Positions 32,853-42,750 of a DNA stretch of 64,000 nucleotides are shown one piece after another (the stretch's first letter is position 1; every line of letters begins with the position of its first letter). Below the pieces are notes generated by a model that was not told where the DNA came from, made no database searches, and worked only from the letters and a program-made list of their open reading frames with translations. Source of the DNA: Vicia villosa. Its lineage: Eukaryota > Streptophyta > Magnoliopsida > Fabales > Fabaceae. Both the position numbers and the translations under genes were made by a program. The stretch lies in assembly GCF_029867415.1 (NCBI RefSeq), contig NC_081181.1:70094144-70158143 (forward strand), written 5' to 3'.

Positions 32853-34649
32853 TCTCCTTAGGTACCCACAATTTCTTGGGTCCTTTCTTGTTAGTTCTCC
32901 TCAAGTTCTGATTGAACTTGGGTTTAGCAAAATATTTAGCAGGAGGAACAGTATGATACTTCTTATTCTGAGTTCCATGATATTTCTTAGGTTGTGTCAC
33001 ATGCTTCTTGGTGTGTGTTATGTGAATACTTTGTGCATGTGATGTGTGCTTAATATCATGGGAGTGGCCAAATTTAAATTGGTTATACAGAGGCTTGTAT
33101 GATATTTTCATATCATCTACAGATTCAAGCTTGTATGGGATTTCACCCTCATAACCAATGCTAACTCTCTTGTTCCCAGACACAGCATATATCATAGAAG
33201 CTAGCTGACTTCTGCAATACTTCTAGATAAGAACTTCCTGAAACTTAAATCATATTCTTTCAGAATATGATTCAGACTGGGAGTGGATATTTCTGAATCA
33301 GAAGGAGATCCAACATTATTGGATAATTTTAAGTCTTTTTCTTTTAATTCAGAATTTTCCAACTCAAGCTTCTTAGTTTCAAATTCAAATTGCTTTTTCA
33401 GCTTTTTGTATTTGATACTAAGATGAGCTTTTAATTCAAGAAGCTCTGTTAGACTGGAAACTAACTCTTCTCTAGATAGTTCAGAAAATACCTCTTCAGA
33501 ATCTGATTCTGATGTAGATTCTGATCCATCATCTTCTGTCGCCATCAGCGCAAAGTTTGCCTGCTCTCCTTCAGAGTCTGATCCTGATTCTAATTCAGAA
33601 TCATCCCATGTTGCCATAAGACCTTTCTTCTTATGAAACTTCTTCTTGGGATTCTCCTTCTGAAGTTTTGGACACTCATTCTTGTAATGTCCAGGCTCAT
33701 TGCACTCATAGCAGACAGCCTTCTTCTTGTCAGATCTTCTGTCACCAGAAGATTCTCCTCGTTCAAATTTCTTTGAACTTCTGAAGCCTCTGAACTTCCT
33801 TTGCTTGCTCTTCCAGAGTTGGTTCACCCTTCTGGAGATTATGGACAGTTCATCTTCTTCTTCAGATTCTGATTCTTCAGGATCTTCTTCTCTAGCCTGA
33901 AAAGCGTTAGTGCATTTTTTAATATTAGATTTTAAAGCAATAGACTTACCTTTCTTCTGAGGTTCATTAGCGTCAAGTTCAATCTCATGACTCCTCAGGG
34001 CACTGATCAGCTCTTCCAAAGAAACTTCATTCAGATTCTTCGCAATCTTGAATGCAGTCACCATTGGGCCCCATCTTCTGGGCAAACTTCTGATGATCTT
34101 CTTTACATGATCAGCCTTGGTGTAGCCTTTGTCGAGAACTCTCAATCCAGCAGTCAGAGTTTGAAATCTTGAAAACATCTTTTCAATGTCTTCATCATCC
34201 TCCATCTTGAAGGCTTCATATTTCTGGATTAGAGCAAGAGGTTTAGTCTCCTTGACTTGAGCATTTCCTTCATGAGTCATTTTCAAGGACTCATATATGT
34301 CATGGGCCATTTCCCTGTTAGATATCTTCTCATACTCAGCATGAGAGATAGCATTCAGCAAAACAGTCCTGCATTTGTGATGATTTTTGAAATCTTTCTT
34401 TTGATCATCAGTCATTTCGCTTCTCGTGAGCCTTACACCAGTAGCTTTAACAGGATGTTTGTAACCATCCAACAGAAGATCCCATAGATCAGCATCTAGA
34501 CTAAGAAAGTAACTTTCCAGTTTATCTTTCCAGTATTCAAAGTTTTCACCATCAAATACTGGTGGTCTAGTATAACCATTGTTACCATTGTATTGCTCAG
34601 CAGAGCCAGATGTAGATGCAGCTGGATTTGTTGGAACTTCACCAGCCAT
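32725..34649 (-). pseudogene. Sirevirus 1 gag, frameshift near its C-terminus
   Basis: The Met at 34649 opens 482 codons: N-terminal PPVFDGENFEYWKDKLESYF, a copia gag core (LLNAISHAEYEKISNREMAH, MFSRFQTLTAGLRVLDKGY, IIRSLPRRWGPMVTAFK), an acidic S/E stretch, and a zinc knuckle CYECNEPGHYKNEC (CX2CX4HX4C). An acidic linker and coiled coil follow. A 1-nt loss near 33215 relative to Sirevirus 2 stops the frame at 33201; the remainder is read from 33195 to 32725 and overlaps the pol frame by about 125 nt. Confidence 0.85.
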
Positions 34650-34714
34650 CTTTTACTGAAGCGTTTTTCTCTTCCTGAATCTTTTCTAAACACGGTTAAG
34701 TGCTTGCACCTTAG

Positions 34715-34732
34715 AACCGGCGCTCTGATACC
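34715..34732 (-). other. Primer binding site (tRNA-Met) of Sirevirus 1
   Basis: Minus strand TGGTATCAGAGCGCCGGT, three bases after the 5' LTR end. It matches the initiator tRNA-Met primer motif used by most copia elements. Confidence 0.85.
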
Positions 34733-34735
34733 AAT

Positions 34736-35948
34736 TGAAGTATAGAAAAACACTTAGAAAGGGGGGTTTGAATAAGTGTAGTCAAAAAACTTGAACGATA
34801 AAAACAATATGCACAGTTATTTTTATCCTGGTTCGTTGTTAACTAAACTACTCCAGTCCACCCTCACGGAGTGATTTACCTCACCTGAGGATTTAATCCA
34901 CTAATCGCAACAGATTACAATGGTTTTCCACTTAGTCCGCGACTAAGTCTTCTAGAGTATCCTGATCACAACCTGATCACTCCAGGAACAAATGCTTAGA
35001 CACAAGCTAAGACTTTCTTAGAGTATCCTGACCACCACGTGATCACTTTAATTACAACTGCTTAGACACAAGCTAAGACTTCCTAGAGTATCCTGATCAA
35101 CACTTGATCACTCTAGTTACTTACAAATTAATGTAATCAAATAAGAGTTTTACAATGCTTCTTAAAAGCTATAATCACAACAGTGATATTTCTCTTAACG
35201 TTTAAGCTTAATCTCACTAATATATTACAACAGCAATGTAGTGAGCTTTGATGAAGATGAAGTTTCTGAGCTTTGAATTTGAACAGCGTTTCAGCAAGTT
35301 AATATTCACATAATTTGGTTCAGAGTTGTTAACCTTGCTTCTCATTAGAACTTCATATTTATAGGCGTTTGAGAAGATGACCGTTGGGCGCATTTAATGC
35401 TTTGCGTATTCCGTACAGCATTGCATTTAATGTTTCACGCTTTTGTCAACTACCTCGAGCCTTGTTCACGTTGTGTCTACTGACGTTGCCTTTAATAGCT
35501 TCCAACGTTCCTTTTGTCAGTCAGCGTAGCCTGCCACTTGTACTTTCTTCTGATCTGATGTTTGTGAATATAATATTTGAATATCATCAGAGTCAAACAG
35601 CTTGGTGCATAGCATCTTCTTGTCTTCTGACCTTGAAGTGCTTCTGAGTGTGATACCATGAGAACTTCAGTGCTTCTGCTTCTGATCTCAAGTTCTTCGG
35701 ATGCTTCCATAGACCCATGTTCTGATTCTGCCGTGACCATCTTCTGATGTCTTGCCAGACCATGTTCTGATGTTGCATGCTGAACCTTCTGAGACAAAGC
35801 TTCTGAGCGCTGATTTGTGCATACGCTTTATATATATCCTGAAATGGAAATTGCAATGTATTAGAGTACCACATTATCTCACACAAAATTCATATCCTTG
35901 TTATCATCAAAACTAAGAATATTGATCAGAACAAATCTTGTTCTAACA
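34736..35948 (-). repeat. Sirevirus 1 5' LTR
   Basis: 1213 bp, a copy of 8125-9338 with about 15 substitutions (mostly transitions) and a 1-bp difference in a G run. It includes the 65-bp triplicate at about 34954-35120 and the TATA box near 35354. Confidence 0.92.
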
Positions 35949-35953
35949 AAATG
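35949..35953. other. Target-site duplication AAATG (right copy) of Sirevirus 1
   Basis: Pairs with 8120-8124; the Ogre 1 LTR resumes at 35954. Confidence 0.88.
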
Positions 35954-36013
35954 TAGGAGGCTTCTCCATGTATCAAAATCATCAATCAAAGAAATAAGAA
36001 GAAGAAGAAATGA

Positions 36014-36400
36014 TCTAGTCTTTTATCAAGAATCCATAGAATTCTCAAGATGTTAAGACTTTCATCGATCAGAAGAAAATAAGATGAAAATAAGAATGAA
36101 AACATAAATTATTCTAGTCTTTATCAAGAATCCATAGAATTCTCAAGATATTAAGACTTTCATTGATCAAAAGAAAATAAGATGAAAATAAGAATGAAAA
36201 CATAAATTGATCTAGTCTTTATCAAGAATCCATAGAATTCTCAAGATATTAAGACTTTCATTGATCAAAAGAAAATAAGATGAAAATAAGAAATAAGAAG
36301 AAAAATAATGAAAAGATAACATGATCTAGTCTTCATCAAGAATCCATAGAATTCTCAAGATGTTAAGACCTTCATCGATCAAAAGAAATAAAAAGAAAAC
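36014..36400. repeat. Four-unit ~100-bp tandem array in the Ogre 1 LTR
   Basis: TCTAGTCTTTATCAAGAATCC recurs at 36014, 36113, 36211 and 36324 (steps 99, 98 and 113 bp), each followed by AATTCTCAAGATRTTAAGAC and an A/G-rich filler of variable length. Confidence 0.9.
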
Positions 36401-36496
36401 AATGAAAATTGCACAAGCACATAATCAAGGAAGTATAGGAAGAAGAGATACCAAAACATGTTGATAAAAAGGCAAAAAACCACATTCTGCCAGCAG

Positions 36497-36602
36497 GAAA
36501 TCGATTTCATGTAGGGGAAAATCGATTTCCATAGTGCAGTTTTCAAAAAAAACAAGTTACGTATAGCATGAAATCGATTTCAGCCTTAAGGAAATCGATT
36601 TC
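36497..36602. repeat. Paired GAAATCGATTTC palindromes, cluster 1
   Basis: Copies at 36497-36508, 36517-36529 (one extra A), 36570-36581 and 36591-36602. The spacing is 20 and 21 bp within pairs and 73 bp between pairs. The 12-mer is its own reverse complement. Confidence 0.95.
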
Positions 36603-37050
36603 ACCAGTGCAAATTTCAGCAAAAACATCATTTAAAGGCATGAAACTTGATTTGAACAAATATACAAACACCTTATGGTCACACATCAACTTGAGCACAA
36701 ATTTTCCATCAATTCACCATCAAATAGGACCAATATAGCATCAAAGGATGCATTGAACACAAGCATCAAAGATCTACATCTTAGAGTTTAGGAATTTACC
36801 AATTCTTGAATCAAATGTTGAAATAGCTTCAAGAACAAGCACAAAGTGTGTAGATCCTTCAAAATTGGAGATGAACAAACAAAGAAACGAGAGAAATGTA
36901 GGAGGTTTAGTTCAAAACTAGTAAGATTCAATGTGAATCTCACTAATTCTATGAAAATGAACTTTGGGTGATGGTTTTGGAAAGGGTGAGAAATGAATTT
37001 GCAAGCAATTTTTTGGCTCTCCAAGCTTGAGAAATGAGAGAGTAGAGACC

Positions 37051-37062
37051 TCTATTTATAGG
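37051..37062 (-). promoter_or_regulatory. TATA box of the Ogre 1 LTR
   Basis: Minus strand CCTATAAATAGA, 667 bp into the LTR. The same 12-mer is found in the Ogre 2 LTR at 57211-57222. It should drive the element's genomic RNA. Confidence 0.65.
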
Positions 37063-37283
37063 ATGAGAGCAAGAGTAGTGGCAATTTGGTCATTTGGCAT
37101 TTGGTAATTAATCTTGTGTTTAATTGGTGTTTAAATGGTAAAATGAGGTTAAAATGGAATTAATGAAGGGAATTAACTCTGGTGAGGTGGCAAATTGGTA
37201 AAATGACAAAAATGGTCTAAGAAAATAGGTGCCAAAATCAAATCAAGCTTCCCTTTCTATTTTTGTTTGAATTTCGCCCCAAG

Positions 37284-37462
37284 GAAATCGATTTCCCCAG
37301 GAGTGAAATCGATTTCACTCTGTTCCAGAAGAGAATTTGGCGCAAAATACACTAGGGAAATCGATTTACCTAGGAGGGAAATCGATTTCATGTTGTCCAG
37401 AATGTGATTTTGTTGAAAATTTCTGCAGGGAAATCGATTTACCCAAGAGGGAAATCGATTTC
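37284..37462. repeat. Paired GAAATCGATTTC palindromes, cluster 2
   Basis: Copies at 37284, 37305, 37357, 37378, 37430 and 37451. The spacing is exactly 21 bp within each of three pairs and exactly 73 bp between pairs. Two copies have T to A at the last base. The cluster lies 220-410 bp upstream of the TATA box in the transcribed orientation. Confidence 0.95.
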
Positions 37463-37728
37463 ATGCTGTCAAAAATGTGGAAAATGCCTTGCTTATGGAT
37501 GTCTTGGCTTAGTACCTACAAAACAAAAGCATACAAAGAAACAAAGCAATATTTTTGGTATTTGGTTAGTATAATATGCATACAAGATAAACAATCATTG
37601 GTGCTTGATGGTCCCTCTTATTGATGAGGTGAGTGCAACACCACAAACAAAACTTCCAAGTGAAGCTCTTGATTAATGATTAATATGCAATTGATGCATG
37701 ATTTTAGGGTCAAAAATTGGGGTATGAC

Positions 37729-37937
37729 ACCCATTGATAACCATGGATACAAAGGGTGCTAACACCTTCCCTTAGTATAACCTACCCCCTGAACCCAAAA
37801 TCTCTTTAAGGTCTTTTTCTGTTTCTTTTATAAACCTTTCCTTAATTGGATAAAATAAAAGTCGGTGGCGACTCTCTGCTTTTGGCAATTCAAAAATAAA
37901 AAGAAGAGTCAGTTCACGTCCAAAAACCGAGGTGACA
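37729..37937 (+). repeat. 3' end of a plus-strand Ogre-like LTR, cut by Ogre 1
   Basis: It contains AAGGGTGCTAACACCTTCCC and TAAAAGTCGGTGGCGACTCT and ends GAGGTGACA, then Sirevirus 2 sequence. It is the same family as 50571-50756. The rest of this LTR would lie beyond the left edge, on the far side of Ogre 1. Confidence 0.75.
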
Positions 37938-38255
37938 ATAGCAGTTGGAGTAACAGTGGCATGAATCCAAAATTCCTTAACCAATGCAGGGTAAACCGGT
38001 CCAATAAGACGATCAAAGTAGTTTGCCCATCCTTGAACCATCATGCCTGTTTTGATTTTGAAATCACGTGCTTGCAGATTCTCAAAATCAACCATGGAAT
38101 CAGAGAGAACTTCCAGTTCATCTTTGAGGAACCAAACACGTCTTTAGAGGAGCAGTTACAAATTTCTTATGTTGTTCTTGTCTTGAAGATGAAACCTTGC
38201 GTTGAACATTTATTGAAGAAGCCATTGATTCACTGTTGAGATTTCTGGGTTTCAT
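37938..38255 (-). pseudogene. Sirevirus 2 env-like ORF, N-terminal fragment
   Basis: The probable Met at 38255 (MKPRNLNSESMASS) leads into LKTCLVPQ, then a frameshift near 38140 and the conserved GWANYFDRLIGPVYPALVKEFW followed by ATVTPTAIV, where the plus-strand LTR interrupts. It matches residues of the Sirevirus 1 env-like ORF in order. The rest of the gene is off the left edge. Confidence 0.78.
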
Positions 38256-38750
38256 AACTTTAGGGTTTTTGAAGAGAGAGAAAAAGAGGCAAAAATGCAT
38301 GAATAGTGAACAACGAAGATGAATGGAAAGAGATGAAATGATAGAGAGATGTGTTAATATAGGCACGAATTTGAAATAATATGCAATGAGATTCTGAAAG
38401 AAGGAGATTACAGAATTTGAATCAAATGCATTTAATGTTGAGTGACGTTAGGGGAAAACGTGATATTTGAAATGATTTGCACAGTTACCTAGGGTGGCGT
38501 CTCATCAACTGAATGCATGCTTGTCCCTTCAGAATGAACACGTGTTCATCATCTGGAATAGCTGGTGACAACTGTTTTGCTTTAAAAGAAATTCTGAATC
38601 AACTTAGACATATGAAACTTTAGCAATAACAGAATCAGAATATCTAATTGATAAACAAGTTCAGAATATCTGATAAGAAAATAACTGAGCATTTCAAATC
38701 TAATCCATATATCAGAACTTCTCATCCTTTCATTCTGGGCATAAATCCAT
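38256..38750 (-). other. Spacer between RNase H and env-like gene of Sirevirus 2
   Basis: About 500 bp, A+T rich. Parts match the Sirevirus 1 region upstream of its env-like ORF (38450-38580 with 13380-13470: GTTACCTAGGTYGGCGTCT and ACACGTGTTCA). No coding feature is seen. Confidence 0.6.
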
Positions 38751-40164
38751 ACTGATATTCTTCAGAATGAACTTAAACCTATCTTCAGCAAGGGGTTTTG
38801 TGAAGATATCAGCCCACTAATGTTTTGTATCCACAAAGTTTAAAGAAAGAACACCCTTCTAAACATAGTCCCTAATGAAGTGATGTTTGATCTCAATATG
38901 TTTAGCTTAGGAATGTAAGATAGGATTCTTAGATAAACAAATATCAGAAGTATTATCACAGAAGATAGAAATGTTACTCTCATATATTTGATAATCTTCT
39001 AACTGACTCTTCATCCAGAGCATCTGTGTACTACATCCAGCAGCAGCAACATATTATATTTCTGTTGTAGAGAGGGCAATTGTGGCTTTGCTTCTTGCTG
39101 TACCAAGAGATCAAATAACTTCCCAGAAACTGACAGCTTCCAGAAGTACTTTTCCTTTCAACTCTATCTCCAGGGTAATCAGCATCATAATGTCCTACTA
39201 AGTTGTATTCTTCAGATCTTCTGTAGACTAAACCAACATTAGTAGTACCTTTTAGATACCTCAGAATTCTCTTAACAGCAGTTAAGTGAGATTCTCTAGG
39301 ATCTGATTGGAATCTAGCACACAAGCATACACTGAATAGAATATCAGGTCTAGAAGCAGTAAGATATAAAAGAGATCCAATCATACCTCTGTAGAGCTTC
39401 TGATCTACCTTCTTACTTACCTCATCCTTACCTAAAACACAGTTGGATGCATAGGAGTCTTTGCTTCTTTTCTTTCTAAAAGATTAAACTTCTTTAGAAG
39501 TTCTTTCACATACTTCGTCTGATGAACATAAGTTCCTTCAGAACTTTGATTGATCTGGATCCCAAGGAAATACTTGAGTTCTCCCATCATGCTCATTTCA
39601 AATTCTGCCTGCATAGACTTAGCAAACTCCTTTCCAAGTGTAGCATTAGATGTTCCAAATATGACATCATTAACATAAATTTGGCAAATTGAAATATCCT
39701 TTTTAAAGGTTTTACAGAAGAGAGTTGTATCCACTTGTCCTCTAGTGAAACCATTATCCAGAAGGAAAGAACTTAATCTTTCATACCAAGCTCTGGGAGC
39801 TTGCTTCAGGCCATATAATGATTTCTTTAATTGGAAAACATGTTCTGGAGACTTAGAGTCTTCAAAACCAGGAGGTTGGTGGACATATACTTCCTCAAAT
39901 ATAACCATTTAAGAAGGCACTCTTAACATCCATCTGATACAGAGTGATGTTATGTTGAGTGGCAAATGAAATTAATAAGCGAATAAATTCTAACCTGGCC
40001 ACTGGTGCAAAGGTTTCTGTATAGTCAATACCTTCTTGCTGACTATAGCCCTGAGCAACTAGTCTGGCTTTGTTTCTTACAACTTCTCCCTTTTCGCTTA
40101 GCTTGTTTCTGAAGACCCACTTAGTTCCAATGATGGTAAATCCTTTTGTTCTTGGAACTAGATC
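38751..40164 (-). pseudogene. Sirevirus 2 reverse transcriptase and RNase H, degraded
   Basis: After a TAG at 40165 the minus strand shows copia [22 protein letters not shown] region, VYVHQPPGFED, LKKSLYGLKQAPRAWYERL, and the active site QIYVNDVIFG, where YVDD has become YVND. Then come LKYFLGIQI and, after a gap near 39400, RNase H: SLLYLTASRPDILFSVCLCA, RILRYLKGT, YDADYPGD and KKQ...TTEAEY with a frameshift near 39060. Several stops. It could not encode active enzyme. It marks what Sirevirus 1 has lost. Confidence 0.85.
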
Positions 40165-41835
40165 CTAGACATCATTCCTTGTAAACTGATTTAGTTCTTC
40201 TTGCATGGCAATTATCCAGTCAACATCCTCCAGAGCATGATCAACAGAAGTTGGCTCAATCAGAGATACTATACCAAATTGACATTCTGCATTGTTCTTA
40301 AGGAATGCTCTTGTTCTGATAGGATCACCCTTCTTTCCAATGATAACAACTTCTGGATTAGCAGAGTTGAGTCTAGAAGATCTTCTGGGTGTTGGCTCTT
40401 CAGATATTCTGAGATTCTCAAAAGAAGCAGCAACTTGATCTTCTGAAAATTTGCTTCTGGGTTCTTCAGGATCTGAGTTAGAGATTTCAATATCTGCAAA
40501 ATTCTCAAACTGCTTTGGCTTTTCAAGACCAAGCTTATCATCAAATCTGATATTGATTGACTCTTCCACTACAAGAGTTTCAGTATTGTATACTCTGTAG
40601 CCTTTTGAGCGTTCAGAATATCCAAGTAGAAAACACTTCTGAGCTTTAGAATCAAACTCATGCAGATGATCTTTAGTGTTCAGAATATAACATACACATC
40701 CAAAAGGATGGAAATAAGAAATGTTGGGCTTTCTGTTCTTCCACAATTCATAAGGAGTCTTATTAAGAATAGGTCTTATGGAGATTCTATTTTGAATATA
40801 ACATGCATTGTTAATTGCTTCTTCCCAGAAATGCTTAGCCATATTGGTTTCATTGCTCATGGTTCTGGACATTTCTTGTAGAGTCCTATTCTTTCGTTCT
40901 ACAACTTCATTTTGCTGTGAAGTTCTAGGACAAGAGAAATCATGGGCAATATCATTTTCTTTGAAATAAATTTCAAAGAATCTGTTCTCAAATTCACCAC
41001 CATGATCACTTCTGAACTTTATGATTTTGCATTCCTTCTCAGATTGAATCTGAGTGCAGAAGTCAAAGAACACAGTATGAGACTCATCCTTGAGTTTCAA
41101 GAAATTTACCCATGTCCATCTGTTATAGTTGTCTATGATGACTAATCCATATTTCTTCCCTCTGATTGATGTTGTTTTGACTGGGCCAAAAAGATCAATG
41201 TGCAGAAAATCTAGCGGCCTAGAGGAAGAGACAACATTTTTAGACTTGAATGCAGGTTTTGAAAACTTCCCTTTCTGACATGCTTCGCAAAGAGCATCTA
41301 ATTTGTATTTCAGATTAGGGAGTCCTCTGACCAGATTAAGTTTGTTAATCTGAGAAATATTTCTCATACTAGCACGACCTAATCTTCTGTGCCAGACCCA
41401 CTGCTCTTCACTAACAGACATAAGGCAAGTAACCTTTTGATGCTTAAGATCATGAAGATCAATCTTATAAATGTTGTTCTTTCTTTTGCCTGTAAATAGG
41501 ATTGAGCCATCCTTCTGACTTATAGCTTTACAAGACTTTTGATTGAAGATAATGTCATAACCATTGTCACTTAATTGACTTATGGACAATAAGTTATGAG
41601 CTAATCCATCTACTAAAAGAACATTAGTTATAGAGGGAGAGTTACCAATGCATATGGTCCTAGAGCCAATGATCTTGCCCTTCTCGTTCCCTCCCAACTT
41701 AACTTCTCCAGCAGATTTAAGCTCTAGGTCTTGGAACATAGACCCTTTTCCCGTCATGTGCCGCGAGCACCCAGAGTCCAGGTACCATGACATGTTTTCC
41801 TTTGTCTTTTTGGCTGCCAAGGATATCTGCAACAT
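40165..41835 (-). pseudogene. Sirevirus 2 protease-integrase (long open frame)
   Basis: 556 open codons. Protease SWYLDSGCSRHMTG near residue 20; HNLLSISQL; GAG-pre-integrase and zinc site HRRLG...CEACQKGKF (the second His is Arg: GRASM instead of GHASM); integrase core LHIDLFGPVKT, IIDNYNRWTWV, RSDHGGEFENRF, PRTSQQNEVVERKNR; C-terminal copia segment PYELWKNRKPNISYFHPFG and FLLGYSERSKGYRVYN; then the first RT residues VDWIIAMQEELNQF before a TAG where Trp is expected. The +1 overlap with gag is as in Sirevirus 1. Confidence 0.85.
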
Positions 41836-42750
41836 GAATTATCTTTTCCTTAGGTACCCATATTCTTTTGGGTCCTTTTGGGTTAGTCTTTCTCAAGTTC
41901 TGATTGAAATGAGGTTTAGCATGAAAATTAACAAGAGGTACAACATGATATTCCCTATTCTGAATGGCATGATATTTTCTAGGATGTGCAACATTATGTT
42001 TCTTTGTGTGTGTTATGAGGAAACTCTTGGCATGTGATTTGTGCCTAATATCATGAGGTACCCAAATTCTTTTGGGTCCTTTTGGATTAGTCTTCCTCAA
42101 GTTCTGATTGAACTGAGGTTTAGCATGAAAATTAACAGGAGGTACAACATGATATTCCCTATTATGAATAGCATGATATTTTCTAGGATGTGCAACATTA
42201 TGTTTCTTTGTGTGTGTTAAGTGGAAACTCTTGGCATATGATGTGTGCCTAATATCATGAGAGAGAGTTACCTTATGGACAATAAGTTATGAGCTAATCC
42301 ATCTACTAAAAGAACATTAGTTATAGAGGGAGAGTTACCAATGCATATGGTCCCAGAGCCAATGATTTTGCCCTTCTAGTTCCCTCCCAACTTAACTTCT
42401 CCAGCAGATTTAAGCTCCATGTCTTGGAACATAGACCCTTTTCCCGTCATGTGCCGCGAGCACCCAGAGTCCAGGTACCATGACATGTTTGCCTTTGTCT
42501 TTTTGGCTGCCAAGGATATCTGCAATAGGAGTTATCTTTTCCTTAGGTACCCACATTATTTTGGGTCCTTTTGGGTTAGTCTTCCTCAAGTTCTGATTGA
42601 ACTGAGGTTTAGCATGAAAATTAACAAGAGGTACAACATGATATTCCCTATTCTGAATAGCATGATATTTTCTAGGATGTGCAATATTATGTTTCTTTGT
42701 GTATGTTATGTGGAAACTCTTGGCATGTGATGTGTGCCTAATATCATGAG
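41578..42750. repeat. Internal duplication in Sirevirus 2 (gag tail and protease start)
   Basis: The block from TTATGGACAATAAGTTATGAGC through ...CCTAATATCATGAG occurs at 41578-42057 and 42270-42750, with a third partial copy at 42058-42262. The duplicated part covers the gag C-terminus and protease N-terminus, so the ORFs ending at 41717 and 42410 have near-identical ends. Confidence 0.88.

Larger units (their letters stand above)
8125..35948 (-). mobile_element. Sirevirus 1 (Maximus/SIRE-type Ty1/copia), lacks RT and RNase H, split by a Tat element
   Basis: LTRs of 1214 bp (8125-9338) and 1213 bp (34736-35948) enclose, on the minus strand, a tRNA-Met primer site, gag, protease, integrase, an env-like ORF and multiple polypurine tracts, the layout of the Sirevirus group. 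Without the nested Tat element it is about 10.1 kb. I count 15 substitutions and one 1-bp indel between the LTRs, about 1.2%. The integrase C-terminus (13509) is followed within 350 bp by the env-like ORF, so the RT-RNase H segment present in Sirevirus 2 is missing. It is flanked by AAATG duplications. Confidence 0.9.
1..37728 (-). mobile_element. Ogre-like Ty3/gypsy element 1, partial, LTR split by Sirevirus 1
   Basis: The element reads right to left: 5' LTR start at 37728, LTR interrupted by an insertion at 8125-35953, LTR end at 6532, primer site, ORF1, gag, protease, intron and the start of RT at the window edge. The reading order, a DUF7745-like ORF1 before gag, a probable intron between protease and RT, and a TGGCGACT primer site are hallmarks of the Ogre group of the Tat clade in legumes (family knowledge). 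Removing the insertion gives a 5' LTR of 3368 bp (1775 + 1593). The rest of pol and the 3' LTR lie outside the window. The 5-bp target copy next to 37728 should be CCCAT (37729-37733); its partner is off the left edge. Confidence 0.88.
35954..37728 (-). repeat. Ogre 1 5' LTR, upstream part (U3 side)
   Basis: On the minus strand the LTR begins TGTCATACCCCAATTTTTGA at 37728, the usual start of legume Ogre-like LTRs. A TATA box, a 100-bp tandem array and two clusters of paired palindromes lie within it (see separate entries). It is not preceded by a polypurine tract, in keeping with a 5' LTR. ORFs here are short and unconvincing. Confidence 0.85.

Noticed and set aside
36490..37470. CRISPR-like array of GAAATCGATTTC repeats
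   Set aside because: The genome is a plant, the repeats are only 12 bp, spacers are themselves similar, and there is no cas context. Reported instead as an LTR palindrome module.
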